The notes under the pieces: generated by a model
The model's database searches: none
What the model was told of the DNA's origin: nothing
What the model saw: the letters and a program-made list of their open reading frames with translations, nothing else
Assembly: GCA_002404835.1 (NCBI GenBank)
Contig: DHKM01000022.1
Location: 35,154 to 99,153 of the forward strand
Source of the DNA: Caryophanales bacterium UBA4694
GTDB lineage: Bacteria; Bacillota_I; Bacilli_A; RFN20; CAG-288
Reading direction: 5' to 3'
DNA length: 64,000 bases
In this document: positions 33,552 to 42,455 of the stretch, in pieces
Position numbering within the stretch: the stretch's first letter is position 1
Layout of the letters: the number at the start of each line of letters is the position of its first letter
Made by a program: the position numbers and the translations under genes

Positions 33552-34361
33552 ATGATTTCCAAAACCATAAAAGATTTTTATTGTAAGAACCGTCCGTCCC
33601 TAAATGTCATCGTCCCGTTCATTCTGATCTATATGTTCTTCAACTATCTTCCCATCAAAGGCTGGATCAACAACGAATGGATTTACCTATCCATCAAACT
33701 CGCTCTCTATGTTGCCATGTCCGTTTTCATCATCATCTACAAAAAGAAAAAAGAAATCGAATTGGATAGGCCCTACTGCGAAATCAATTACCTGTATTTG
33801 ATTCCGCTTCTTCTTCCCTGCTTTGCCAACTTGATCTATATCCTGATACGCGAAGAAGGTGTCGACGGAAAATTCGAATTCATCATGCTATATGACTTGG
33901 TGGTCGATGCCGTAGGCTCCATCATCGAAGACCTCCTGTTTGTCGACTTCATGATCTATTTCCTCCTCAAGAATCTGAAAACAAAATACCGGAAAGCCAT
34001 CAGCGTCGTCATCGCCGGAATCGTCTTCATGATCGCCCACTGCTATTCCTTCTTGGAATTCCCGGTCGAAGTCGCCGCCTTAAGACTGGTCTTCGTCGCT
34101 CTTCTTACGATGGAATGCGGATACCTAGCCATCTTCTTCGATTCCTTCCTCATTCCAGTCAGCTTCCATTTCCTCTTCAATGCCATCAATTACATCATCT
34201 TCGATTTTTTCTACTATGTCGAAGTCTCGCAGATCTATTATGCCTTCAACTTCCTCATCGCCATCATGGCTTCAAGCTACGTCATCGTTCTCTGGCACCT
34301 GTCAGAACTTCAGCATTTCAAGAAGAGAACCCAGGATAATAGTCAAGAAGAAAACAAGTGA
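33552..34361 (+). CDS. CPBP (Abi)-family-like intramembrane protease homologue with altered first motif
   Basis: A 269-residue polytopic membrane protein with about seven helices. It keeps two of the three CPBP/type II CAAX protease motifs: FMIAH (motif 2, F...H) and HFLFN (motif 3, H...N). The first motif, normally EE...R, reads IIEDLLFVD, so the second Glu and the Arg are missing. Activity is therefore doubtful. It starts 35 bases after glyA and has no clear ribosome binding site. Family members in bacteria act in bacteriocin immunity or membrane regulation; the role here is unknown. Confidence 0.65.
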   Translation: MISKTIKDFYCKNRPSLNVIVPFILIYMFFNYLPIKGWINNEWIYLSIKLALYVAMSVFIIIYKKKKEIELDRPYCEINYLYLIPLLLPCFANLIYILIREEGVDGKFEFIMLYDLVVDAVGSIIEDLLFVDFMIYFLLKNLKTKYRKAISVVIAGIVFMIAHCYSFLEFPVEVAALRLVFVALLTMECGYLAIFFDSFLIPVSFHFLFNAINYIIFDFFYYVEVSQIYYAFNFLIAIMASSYVIVLWHLSELQHFKKRTQDNSQEENK

Positions 34362-34390
34362 TACGTCTATAAAAAACACCGATAAAATCA

Positions 34391-34430
34391 AAAAAACATC
34401 CCCCTGAATCAGAAGGAGGATGCCTTTTTT
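34391..34430. terminator. Terminator hairpin with T runs on both sides
   Basis: CATCCCCCT (34397-34405) pairs with AGGAGGATG (34414-34422) except for one mismatch, with T6 following on the plus strand and T6 on the minus strand. It lies between the plus-strand CPBP gene and the convergent polC gene and can serve both. Confidence 0.75.
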
Positions 34431-34542
34431 GATATAGGGACCAGATACAACCGGACTTCCCAAAAATATAACAGAAAGAACGCGCGTTCCAACCTTGTTT
34501 TCTTAAGAAATACAGGTACCAGTTTAAGCTAACACCATTTGA

Positions 34543-37500
34543 TTAGAATTCATCAAACAGAGAAATCTGCTCCGACTCCGGAAGCCCGTCAAGAGCACCT
34601 AACATCCTCAATGTGTCGATCATACGGTCTCCGACTCTTCCTCTCTCTCTTAAATCCTCAATGGAAGTAAACGGATGCACCTTTCTGGCCTTGACGATCT
34701 GCTCGGCAAGCGAAGCACCGAGATTGTTGACACACGTCAAGGACGGAATGACCTGGTTTTTCTTCTCGTCGATGGTAAACCGGGTCGCTTCGCTGGAATT
34801 GACGTGAAGAGGAGCAAAACTCATGCCTCTATCATACATCTCGACGGTGGACTCATAGGCATTGATGCAGCCAAGCTCCGTATTGCTGACCGGAGCGCGG
34901 TTATGTTGTCGGGTGAGGATATCCTCCCTCTTCCGCATGCATGCCTTGATACCTCTCATCATCGTCTCGATGTCGTAGGCATCGCAGCGAAGGGTAAAAT
35001 ACGTCGCATAATAAGAAAGCGGCTTATGGACCTTGAACCAGGCACAGCGGATACAGTTGGTGACATAGGCTACCGCGTGACCCTTCGGGAACATGTAGGC
35101 GATCTTATGGCAGGAATCGATATACCACTCCGGAACCTCATGCTCCTTCATGATCTTATCGTACTTATCCTTAAGATCTTGGTCCTTGTTCTTGCCGAAC
35201 CTTCCCTTACGGGTGAACTCCATGATCTGGAAGGCATCTCCGTTTTCGACTCCGTATCGGTCATGAAGAACCGTCATGATGTCGTCACGGCAGGCGATGA
35301 CATCTCCGAGCTTGAATCCTTTCTGGGTGATCAAGTCCTCGGCATTGCCGGCAAAAACATTCGTACCATGGGAAAGACCGGAGATTCTAACCAAATCCGA
35401 GAACGAGCGCGGCTTGGTTTCAAGAAGAACCCTTCTTCCGTTTTCGGTACCGAATTCCGGAAGGCCAAGTGCACCAGTCTCCTGCTGAAGCACGTTGTTC
35501 TTAAGATGGAGAGCTTCCGTCGACCAGAACAGGGAATGGGCCTCCGGATCGGAAATCGGAATCTTTTCCTTCATATCCATGAAGCTGAATCCGCATAAAT
35601 CGCACTGCATACGGATGGCAACAGGATCAACATGGCCAAGCATATCGAATTTCAGAACATTGTCATGAATGGCATGGAAGTCGTAATGCGTGGTCTCCCA
35701 ATCCGAATCCGGATCATCTGCCGGGAACTGGACAGGGGTGAAATCGTAGGCTTCCATACCGGCCGGAATGACGATGACGCCTCCCGGATGCTGTCCTGTG
35801 GATCGCTTTGTCCCGACGCATCCGGAACCGATATAGTCAAGCTGGGCATTTCTGACTTTTGCCTTATCGATTCCAAGCGACTCAATATAGCCAAGGGCAT
35901 AACCCCTTGCCTGCTTATCCTGAGTCGTCTGGATGGTACCGGCCTTATAGCATTTGTTCCCGGTAGCGTTCAGTGTTTCCTGCATATGAAGATGGGCACG
36001 CGACTGGAAATCGCTTGGGAAGTTCAAATCGATATCCGGAACCTTTTCCGCATGGAAGCCTAAGAATGTGGCAAAAGGAATATTCTGTCCATCACCAATC
36101 ATCTTTTCACCGCATACAGGACATGTTTTCTCAGGAAGATCAAATCCTGAATCATATTTTGATATATCAGCCCATTCAAGATGCTTGCACTTCGGACATC
36201 TATAGTGCGGAGGCAGCGGATTGACTTCCGTAATGCCGGACATGGTTGCAACAAGAGAAGATCCGACAGAGCCTCTTGATCCGATCAAATAGCCTTCCGA
36301 GTTGCTCCAACGGACAATATCCGAAGAGAGCCAGTAAATGACGGCGTATCCGTTGTCGATGATACCCTTCAGTTCCGTCTCCAGTCTCTGCTTGATGATA
36401 TCCGGAAGCGGATCGCCATAGAGTTCCTTGGCAGTCTTATAGGTCAGTTCCGTCAGCTTTTCGTTTGCACCAGGAATGAACGGAGGATAAAGCTTGTCCT
36501 TCGTCGGCTTGATGTTGTCGGCAATCATGTCGCTGACCTTGTTGGTATTGTCGATGACGATTTCCTCCTCCAAGGCCTTATCGTTTAGAAACTCGAAACA
36601 TTTCATCATCTCATCCGTCGTCCTGAAATGCTGGTCCGGATTAGGAAGAGGATTCCGATACCAGGCCTGCTTCTCGATTTCGGGCCTTGATTCTCTCGGG
36701 GCAAGATTCAGAGGATGCCTCGCTCCGGAAAGTCCCTTTGCGGAAATATAGACATCGCGGAATATCTTGTCAGATGGATTCAGATAATGGCAGTCACCTG
36801 TCGCACAGACGATTTTTCCGATTGCCTTTGCGTTCTTGATGATATCCTTGGTGATGCCCTGGATTTCCTCCTGGCTATGAAGAGTTCCGACATGAATTTC
36901 GTAGATATGATTCTCCGGCGGCTGGACCTCGATGAAATCATAGAACTTCATCTTCTCCCTTAGATCCTCCTCGGATTTCGTCATTGCCGATTCCCAGACC
37001 TCCCCGTTGAGACAGGCAGATCCGACCAGAAGATTGCTTCGGTATTTCTCAAGATAACTCCTGGGAGTAAGCGGAGTGGAATTGGATGAAATAAATTCCG
37101 TACTGGAATAAGAAATGATTCGATAAAGATCCTTAAGTCCGTCCATGTTCTTCACATAGACCGTGACATGATAAGGATGAAGTCCTAAAAGCATCTGCTT
37201 GGAAACAGGGAAATCCGCCAGTTGACGATGCGTGATATCCGGTTTGTCCTGGCAGAGCTTGGAAAGCATGACCGAAAAGATACTGGCAAGATGCGAAGCA
37301 TCATAGTCGGCTCTATGGGCAGTCTCGGAATCGAAGGGAATCTCCATCTTCCTAGCCAAAGCTTCCTCACGATGACTTCTCATATCCGGATACATGTATC
37401 TAGATAGAGGCAAAGTATCGATGACCGGATTTTTGATGGTCTCCATTCCGTTGTTCTTCAACGCTTCGTTGATGAAACCATAGTCGAATGCCGCATTATG

Positions 37501-38910
37501 GGCAACCAGGATGGAATCCCCGAAGAATTCCAGTATATCCTCCAGAGCACGGCGAATCGGCTTTCCGGAATCGACCTGGGCCTGGGTGATATGGGATTTC
37601 TCGACGGAGAACCCGCTCAGTTTCATGTTCGGATTGATGAAGAAGTCGATATGGTCAAGAACATTTCCGGAGCTATCGCATTTAACGGCACCGAATTCGA
37701 TCAGACGGTCATAGCGGCAGCTAAGACCGGTGGTTTCCGTATCGAAAACGACAAACGTCTCCTTCGACAGCCTTCTGTCGCAGGGATTGTAGATATACTT
37801 CATCGGAGAATCGTCGATCATATAAAGCTCGGAACCATAGAGAATCTTCATTCCCGTGGCCTTGCTGGCCTGCTGGGCTTCCGGGAAGGACTGCACCACG
37901 CCATGATCGGTGATGGCTATGGCCTTATGTCCCCATTTCTTAGCCATTTTGCAGTAATCGGTGATGGAAGCAACACCATCGAAAGCGGACATCCGGGTAT
38001 GAAGATGGAGTTCGACCCTCTTTCTTGGATAAATATCCTCGCGGACAGGATCGGGTTCCTCCAGTTCGATGTCGTCAATGGCAAGAACGAGTTCCCCGTG
38101 ACTGTATTCGTCATGAACCGGTCTACCTTTGACCTTGATCTTGCTTCCGACCTTGAATTTCGACATTTCCTCAAGCGTCATCCTCTTTCCCTCGAAAAGA
38201 GTGGAGGAAATCGAATCGCTGCCATCGTTGTATTCGATGACCTCGATGGTCGTATTCTTCCTCGTCTTGCGGATTTTGTCTTCCGGAATCGCAAAAATCG
38301 TTCCCTCGACAAGGACCTTGCGGAAGTTCTCGATATCCTTCAGCTTGCAGGGCTGATAATTGCTGTCGATCTCCATCTGCCTCTGGATCTTCTTGGCAGC
38401 CTCATAGGAGTTCCGTTCATATTCCTCGTCTCTCCGGGATGCAAAATCATTGTCGATGAACACCTTCTCCTGAGTCAGAATATGGTACGAAGAAGAAATC
38501 GACTCCAGAAAGTCCTTCAGCCTCCTGGTCTCATCGTTGATGTCGTTGGCTCCCGATGCATTCTGATAATAGAAGAGGATCTTCTTTTCATCCCTCATGA
38601 AGCGGAAATCATCCAGCATCGTCGTCTGGAATTTTTCCTTGTACTGATCCAGGAAATCCAGAAAACACTCATCCTCCTTGTCATAAAGGAAGGACAAGCG
38701 CATCGTAAAGCCACCATGGGAGATGAAATTGTTGATCGTATCGAAAAAGGTGACATAGTCGTTTACGGAAAGATACTTTGGAAAATGAAGCGTAGCAATG
38801 ATCCGGTTGTTCTCTTTGTCGTTCTCAAGCTTGGCAAAACTCCCCTGTTCAAAGGGCGTCAAATCCGCGATTCCGATTTTCTTCAGGAAACGCATCAATA
38901 ATGTATCCAT
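34543..38910 (-). CDS. polC: DNA polymerase III alpha subunit, Gram-positive PolC type
   Basis: A 1455-residue replicative polymerase with built-in proofreading. Domains in order: N-terminal and OB-fold part; PHP domain with ELHLHTRMSAFDG near 300; DEDDh 3'-5' exonuclease inserted in the PHP domain, with FVVFDTETTG near 385 and AHNAAFDYGF; polymerase core with a zinc site CPKC near 904 and CPVC near 930, and PDIDLNFPSD near 957. SQF-type C-terminal ending ESEQISLFDEF is family-typical. The second ATG (38910) is preferred: AAGGAG lies seven bases before it, but only one base before the first ATG. A promoter TTGCAA-16-TAAAAT precedes it. In Bacilli polC follows rseP and proS; here proS is absent from the window. 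Confidence 0.98.
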   Translation of the reverse strand: MDTLLMRFLKKIGIADLTPFEQGSFAKLENDKENNRIIATLHFPKYLSVNDYVTFFDTINNFISHGGFTMRLSFLYDKEDECFLDFLDQYKEKFQTTMLDDFRFMRDEKKILFYYQNASGANDINDETRRLKDFLESISSSYHILTQEKVFIDNDFASRRDEEYERNSYEAAKKIQRQMEIDSNYQPCKLKDIENFRKVLVEGTIFAIPEDKIRKTRKNTTIEVIEYNDGSDSISSTLFEGKRMTLEEMSKFKVGSKIKVKGRPVHDEYSHGELVLAIDDIELEEPDPVREDIYPRKRVELHLHTRMSAFDGVASITDYCKMAKKWGHKAIAITDHGVVQSFPEAQQASKATGMKILYGSELYMIDDSPMKYIYNPCDRRLSKETFVVFDTETTGLSCRYDRLIEFGAVKCDSSGNVLDHIDFFINPNMKLSGFSVEKSHITQAQVDSGKPIRRALEDILEFFGDSILVAHNAAFDYGFINEALKNNGMETIKNPVIDTLPLSRYMYPDMRSHREEALARKMEIPFDSETAHRADYDASHLASIFSVMLSKLCQDKPDITHRQLADFPVSKQMLLGLHPYHVTVYVKNMDGLKDLYRIISYSSTEFISSNSTPLTPRSYLEKYRSNLLVGSACLNGEVWESAMTKSEEDLREKMKFYDFIEVQPPENHIYEIHVGTLHSQEEIQGITKDIIKNAKAIGKIVCATGDCHYLNPSDKIFRDVYISAKGLSGARHPLNLAPRESRPEIEKQAWYRNPLPNPDQHFRTTDEMMKCFEFLNDKALEEEIVIDNTNKVSDMIADNIKPTKDKLYPPFIPGANEKLTELTYKTAKELYGDPLPDIIKQRLETELKGIIDNGYAVIYWLSSDIVRWSNSEGYLIGSRGSVGSSLVATMSGITEVNPLPPHYRCPKCKHLEWADISKYDSGFDLPEKTCPVCGEKMIGDGQNIPFATFLGFHAEKVPDIDLNFPSDFQSRAHLHMQETLNATGNKCYKAGTIQTTQDKQARGYALGYIESLGIDKAKVRNAQLDYIGSGCVGTKRSTGQHPGGVIVIPAGMEAYDFTPVQFPADDPDSDWETTHYDFHAIHDNVLKFDMLGHVDPVAIRMQCDLCGFSFMDMKEKIPISDPEAHSLFWSTEALHLKNNVLQQETGALGLPEFGTENGRRVLLETKPRSFSDLVRISGLSHGTNVFAGNAEDLITQKGFKLGDVIACRDDIMTVLHDRYGVENGDAFQIMEFTRKGRFGKNKDQDLKDKYDKIMKEHEVPEWYIDSCHKIAYMFPKGHAVAYVTNCIRCAWFKVHKPLSYYATYFTLRCDAYDIETMMRGIKACMRKREDILTRQHNRAPVSNTELGCINAYESTVEMYDRGMSFAPLHVNSSEATRFTIDEKKNQVIPSLTCVNNLGASLAEQIVKARKVHPFTSIEDLRERGRVGDRMIDTLRMLGALDGLPESEQISLFDEF

Positions 38911-38932
38911 ACCCATTCTCCTTATCGTATCT

Positions 38933-38960
38933 ATTTTAGGGTTGTTTCCTATTTTTGCAA
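38933..38960 (-). promoter_or_regulatory. Promoter of polC
   Basis: On the minus strand TTGCAA (38955-38960) and TAAAAT (38933-38938) have a 16-base spacer and lie about 25 bases before the polC start, so polC is not dependent on transcription from the upstream transporter gene. Confidence 0.65.
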
Positions 38961-38976
38961 GGAAAAAGAACGAAGA

Positions 38977-40515
38977 CTACTTTGTCTTCTCCTGCTCCTT
39001 TATCTTCATGAGGCACTGACAGTAGAACCTCTCGTCATTGACCTTGACAAAAAGAACCGTCAGGATAATGCTGAGCAAAGTCAGAACAAGAGGAAGGAAA
39101 GTCATCGAAGAAAGATAGATGTTCTTGGAATAAACATCGATATTCCGGATGAATCCCTCATTCATATCCGAAATCGAGCCAAAACAGGAGCCCGAGGCAT
39201 TGCAGGCCTCGAAAGAGGCAATCGTCTCATTGACATCCATAAGACCGGACGAGGAAAGGAAAAAATAGAAGAAAAGGACCTGAACGGCATTGGCAATCGA
39301 AGGAAGGCTTCCTCTCAGTCCCTGGATGGACCCGTTCTTGTCCAGTCCGGTCTTGGCCTGATAATACTCCCTCAGTTCGAAGCAGTTGACAAAAAGAGGC
39401 GTATAGATGACACCGTGGACAAAACTCAGGGCAAAAGAAAGAAAACAGAGGAAGAACTCGTTTCCCCGTCTGAATCCGAAGAAGAACAGAAGGAAATACA
39501 CCACACAGATCAAAGATCCGAAGACGATCAGAATCTGTTTCTTGTTCATCTTCTTGGCAAAAAGCGGATAACAGAAACCGGAAAGAGCATTCCCGATTCC
39601 GAAGAACAAAGTGAAGAAGAAAGAAATCCGACCACCGCTCAATCCACCATCCAGACCGGGAACGGAAAAACCGCCATAGCCGAATTCATAATAGAAATAA
39701 TTGGCACTGTTCCCGATGACAAGGTCCTGTGCCGTAAAAAGAAGCAGAAAGACAAACATCGTCAGAAGAACCTGCCTATCCCTGAAGCAAAGCCTCAAAG
39801 GTGAGAAAACCGTCTCCCTGCTCTCCTTTTCCAATAAAACTGGACTGCTCTTCCTCTCCTTCATGAAAATGCCTAGAAGCAGCTGGAAGACGTAGTAGAA
39901 AACCACAAGAACAAAAGCAAACAAAGTCAGATTCCTCTTGGCATCCCCGGCCGTGATGCTCGGAGAAAGAGAAGCCGTAGCATAGGCTCCGAAAACACCG
40001 ATGCTGTTGATGATGGAAGAATACGTGCTCTTCTTCTTTTCATCCGATGTGAAGGTATTCATATAGGAGAAGAAAGCCACATCATTGATGGAATAGCATA
40101 GATAGGTAAGGAAATAGAAAAGAAGGAACATGAAAACATAAAGCCAACCATCAAAGATAGGAGTGACGAAAAACAGGATACAAAAGAAGAACGTCGTCAA
40201 TGTCGAACCGGTCAGAATGAATGTCCGATAACGTCCAAGCGGATAGTCTCGCTTATCGATGACATATCCCATGAACGTATATCCAAGACCGACCAGAATC
40301 TTCACGATAACCAGTCCGAACGTAATGACAAGAAGCTTAAGTCTGTATTGCTCCGGCCCGCCTCTGGAAATCGGAGAAGCCAGTTGGACATAAAGAAGGG
40401 AGAACAGCGTGATGAATTCGAAGAACGCTTCATAGAAACAAGAAGCGACGGAAAACAACCCCACAATGGATTTAGGCGCATCTGATGAATCAAAGGTCCG
40501 TTTTCTCAATATCAT
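38977..40515 (-). CDS. MFS transporter of the GPH (sugar:cation symporter) type
   Basis: A 512-residue membrane protein with about twelve helices. Marks of the glycoside-pentoside-hexuronide family are GYVIDKRDYPLGRYRTF-type loop after helix 2 (residues about 80-97) and SINDVAFFSYMNTFTSDE, followed by a basic loop. Transport of a sugar or glycoside by symport is likely; substrate unknown. No ribosome binding site is seen: a TATATTATAAT -10 region lies only about 8-13 bases before the ATG, with TTGACG upstream, so the transcript may be leaderless or nearly so. The last bases overlap nothing; polC follows on the same strand. Confidence 0.85.
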   Translation of the reverse strand: MILRKRTFDSSDAPKSIVGLFSVASCFYEAFFEFITLFSLLYVQLASPISRGGPEQYRLKLLVITFGLVIVKILVGLGYTFMGYVIDKRDYPLGRYRTFILTGSTLTTFFFCILFFVTPIFDGWLYVFMFLLFYFLTYLCYSINDVAFFSYMNTFTSDEKKKSTYSSIINSIGVFGAYATASLSPSITAGDAKRNLTLFAFVLVVFYYVFQLLLGIFMKERKSSPVLLEKESRETVFSPLRLCFRDRQVLLTMFVFLLLFTAQDLVIGNSANYFYYEFGYGGFSVPGLDGGLSGGRISFFFTLFFGIGNALSGFCYPLFAKKMNKKQILIVFGSLICVVYFLLFFFGFRRGNEFFLCFLSFALSFVHGVIYTPLFVNCFELREYYQAKTGLDKNGSIQGLRGSLPSIANAVQVLFFYFFLSSSGLMDVNETIASFEACNASGSCFGSISDMNEGFIRNIDVYSKNIYLSSMTFLPLVLTLLSIILTVLFVKVNDERFYCQCLMKIKEQEKTK

Positions 40516-40876
40516 ACTGAAAATTATAATATAGAGAAAAAAAGATGTAAAACGTCAACAGAAAATCCCGTATTTTCAACAATTTATCCCCATAAAACGA
40601 CAAAATCCTGTCCAATATGGTCTCAACAGCAAAAAAGTACAAAAAACAGACAAAATTCAAAGGAAAAGACATGAATCGATCATTTTTACCTAACAAAGCA
40701 AACAAAATCAAAAAATCCCATGAATGCCCTTTCCGAAAAAAAGACAAAATCAGACACACATAAAAGAAAAAAGCCGGTCCATTGCCATTCAAGCAGTGCA
40801 GATTCAAAAAAACAAAATTATTTTTTATGAAATATTCCGATAAGTATCGCAATATTTCGAAATGGTAACAAAATTT
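40516..40876. other. Intergenic stretch without a convincing gene
   Basis: About 360 bases between the transporter start and the hsp20 regulatory region. The plus strand is very rich in A and poor in T. A 120-codon minus-strand frame exists but is phenylalanine-rich, lacks a ribosome binding site and overlaps the transporter start, so I read it as a composition effect. Confidence 0.55.
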
Positions 40877-40948
40877 TTAGCACTTGTACTTGAAAAGTGC
40901 TAATTCCGAACTATAATATAATTAGCACTTGAGATAAGAGAGTGCTAA
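40877..40948 (+). promoter_or_regulatory. Heat-shock promoter with two CIRCE operators
   Basis: First CIRCE: TTAGCACTT (40877-40885), nine bases, AAGTGCTAA (40895-40903). Second CIRCE: TTAGCACTT (40922-40930), nine bases, GAGTGCTAA (40940-40948). The promoter sits between and inside them: TTGAAA (40890-40895) in the first spacer, 16 bases, TATAAT (40912-40917). The second CIRCE covers the transcription start. HrcA binding to both would shut the promoter tightly. Confidence 0.95.
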
Positions 40949-40976
40949 GAAAGATAACAATCGGAGGTAAAAGATT

Positions 40977-41486
40977 ATGGAGAACAATCAGAAGAAAGTC
41001 ATGGAGAACAAAGGAACCTGCTGCCAGAACAAGAACACAAACGTTCAGGCCAAGGAAGAAAGAAGGAACCAGAACAACTATATGACCCCATACGAATATT
41101 TGATGAGACCTTTCCTTTCCCTCTTTGACGACAGCTCGGACGAAGTCACAAGCGAATCCGGACTTATGAGAACCGATATCACGGAGAAAGACAACGGCTA
41201 TGATTTCGAGATCGAAATCCCGGGAGTCGAAAAGAACCAGGTGAAAGTCGGACTCGACAACGGATATCTCACCGTTTCCTATAAGACCAAGGAAGTCGAA
41301 AAAGAAGGAAGCGGAAAGAAAGTCCATGTCGAAAGAAAGACCGGATACTACAGAAGAGACTTCTATGTCGGCTACAATGTAAAGAAGGAAGACATCAAAG
41401 CAAAGCTTGAAAACGGCATTCTTACCGTCTTCGTACCGAAGAACATCAAGAAAGAAGACAGCGACAAGTTCATCACCATCGACTAA
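40977..41486 (+). CDS. Small heat-shock protein, Hsp20/alpha-crystallin family
   Basis: A 169-residue ATP-independent chaperone. The alpha-crystallin domain runs from about residue 63 (RTDITEKDNGYDFEIEIPGV) to the end, with the GILTVFVPK signature near 150-158. The N-terminal arm is long, polar and contains the pair TCC and many Asn, Gln and Lys residues, which differs from the usual hydrophobic arm. GGAGG lies eight bases before the ATG. HrcA control through two CIRCE sites is predicted; a terminator follows. Confidence 0.95.
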   Translation: MENNQKKVMENKGTCCQNKNTNVQAKEERRNQNNYMTPYEYLMRPFLSLFDDSSDEVTSESGLMRTDITEKDNGYDFEIEIPGVEKNQVKVGLDNGYLTVSYKTKEVEKEGSGKKVHVERKTGYYRRDFYVGYNVKKEDIKAKLENGILTVFVPKNIKKEDSDKFITID

Positions 41487-41489
41487 CCA

Positions 41490-41528
41490 AAATCAGCCAC
41501 TGCGGGATTCCGCAATGGCTGATTTTTA
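41490..41528 (+). terminator. Rho-independent terminator of hsp20
   Basis: AAATCAGCCA-TGCGG and CCGCA-TGGCTGATTT form a long stem with one mismatch and a GATT loop, then T residues. It begins a few bases after the stop. Confidence 0.88.
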
Positions 41529-41640
41529 TTTCTTGACGAAACCGTCTTTATCCTTTTAATAAAAGATTTCAATTCTTCCATTCGTATTTTTCTAGTCTGA
41601 GATTTCTTTCCCCGCATCCTAACCTAACAAAACAGGATTT

Positions 41641-42444
41641 TTACTTTTTGATTATCAAACCCTTATATTTATCAAAAAAAGAATTCAGAAACTTCTGTAT
41701 AACCTTTGCCGTTGCAATATCCGCTTCCGATGGAGAAGAAGAACGTTCTGGTACAATAACTTTTTGATATCCGTTCGCTTCTGAAAAGCAATGCGACTCT
41801 TCATCCGCTTTTTCTCCTTCCCGAACCTCGACGAACTTCGAATCCTGATAATCAATCCTATCATCGGAGAAATAACGAGTATGAATACAATCATTTAATC
41901 CAACCCTATACTCATCGTAATAATCTCCCTCATCCGGAACAATAAACTGTGTGAAGGTTGGCGTACCCAAAAGAGGTCGCCACAAACACAAATACTCTGT
42001 TGAATGCTCCTGCTTTTCAATAAGGAAAATTTCCTCAGTTACTTTTGTACGTTCATTGACTCTAACATAACCTTCATTTGTTATACAGTAACAAGAGGTT
42101 GCACACCATAGTTCTTCATCATCCACGGAATATTCCCAACCTCTTACAAAAACAATCTTATCGTTCTTGTAGTTGTATTCGTAAACATCATTTGTCACAT
42201 TCGGAAGCTCAGGAAAAAGTTTTTTTGCTGGCTTATATTTTCTTTTTCCTAATCCCTGATAAAAAAAGTGATCATACCTTCCGGCATGCGGAGCGAACTT
42301 AACATATTTCGGAATCACCTCATAACGTTTTTCAAATGGTTTGAGTTCCTGCAATTTGTCTCCTAATTTCATATCATCATACTTCTTAAAAAGAGCGTAA
42401 TATTCTTCCTCAAGTTTTCGGTAATAGTCATAATCGACAGCCAT
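41641..42444 (-). CDS. Candidate immunity protein for the adjacent RHS toxin
   Basis: A 267-residue soluble, charged and Tyr-rich protein without signal peptide. I know no family. It starts 11 bases after the stop of the RHS toxin gene, with AGGAGG overlapping the toxin stop, which is the classic place for an immunity gene. A second copy, broken by frameshifts, lies just upstream of the toxin (44940-45731); both share YDYYR.LEE.Y, EKRYEVI, SAGRYD.FFYQ-type, YEYNYK..KIVFVR and VPDEGD.YD blocks. Gene order and duplication point to toxin-specific protection; the function is inference. Confidence 0.7.
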   Translation of the reverse strand: MAVDYDYYRKLEEEYYALFKKYDDMKLGDKLQELKPFEKRYEVIPKYVKFAPHAGRYDHFFYQGLGKRKYKPAKKLFPELPNVTNDVYEYNYKNDKIVFVRGWEYSVDDEELWCATSCYCITNEGYVRVNERTKVTEEIFLIEKQEHSTEYLCLWRPLLGTPTFTQFIVPDEGDYYDEYRVGLNDCIHTRYFSDDRIDYQDSKFVEVREGEKADEESHCFSEANGYQKVIVPERSSSPSEADIATAKVIQKFLNSFFDKYKGLIIKK

Positions 42445-42455
42445 ATTTTTTCCTC

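Noticed and set aside
40490..40852. 120-codon minus-strand frame upstream of the transporter
   Set aside because: Phe-rich low-complexity translation, no ribosome binding site and overlap with the transporter start; fits base skew of the intergenic DNA.
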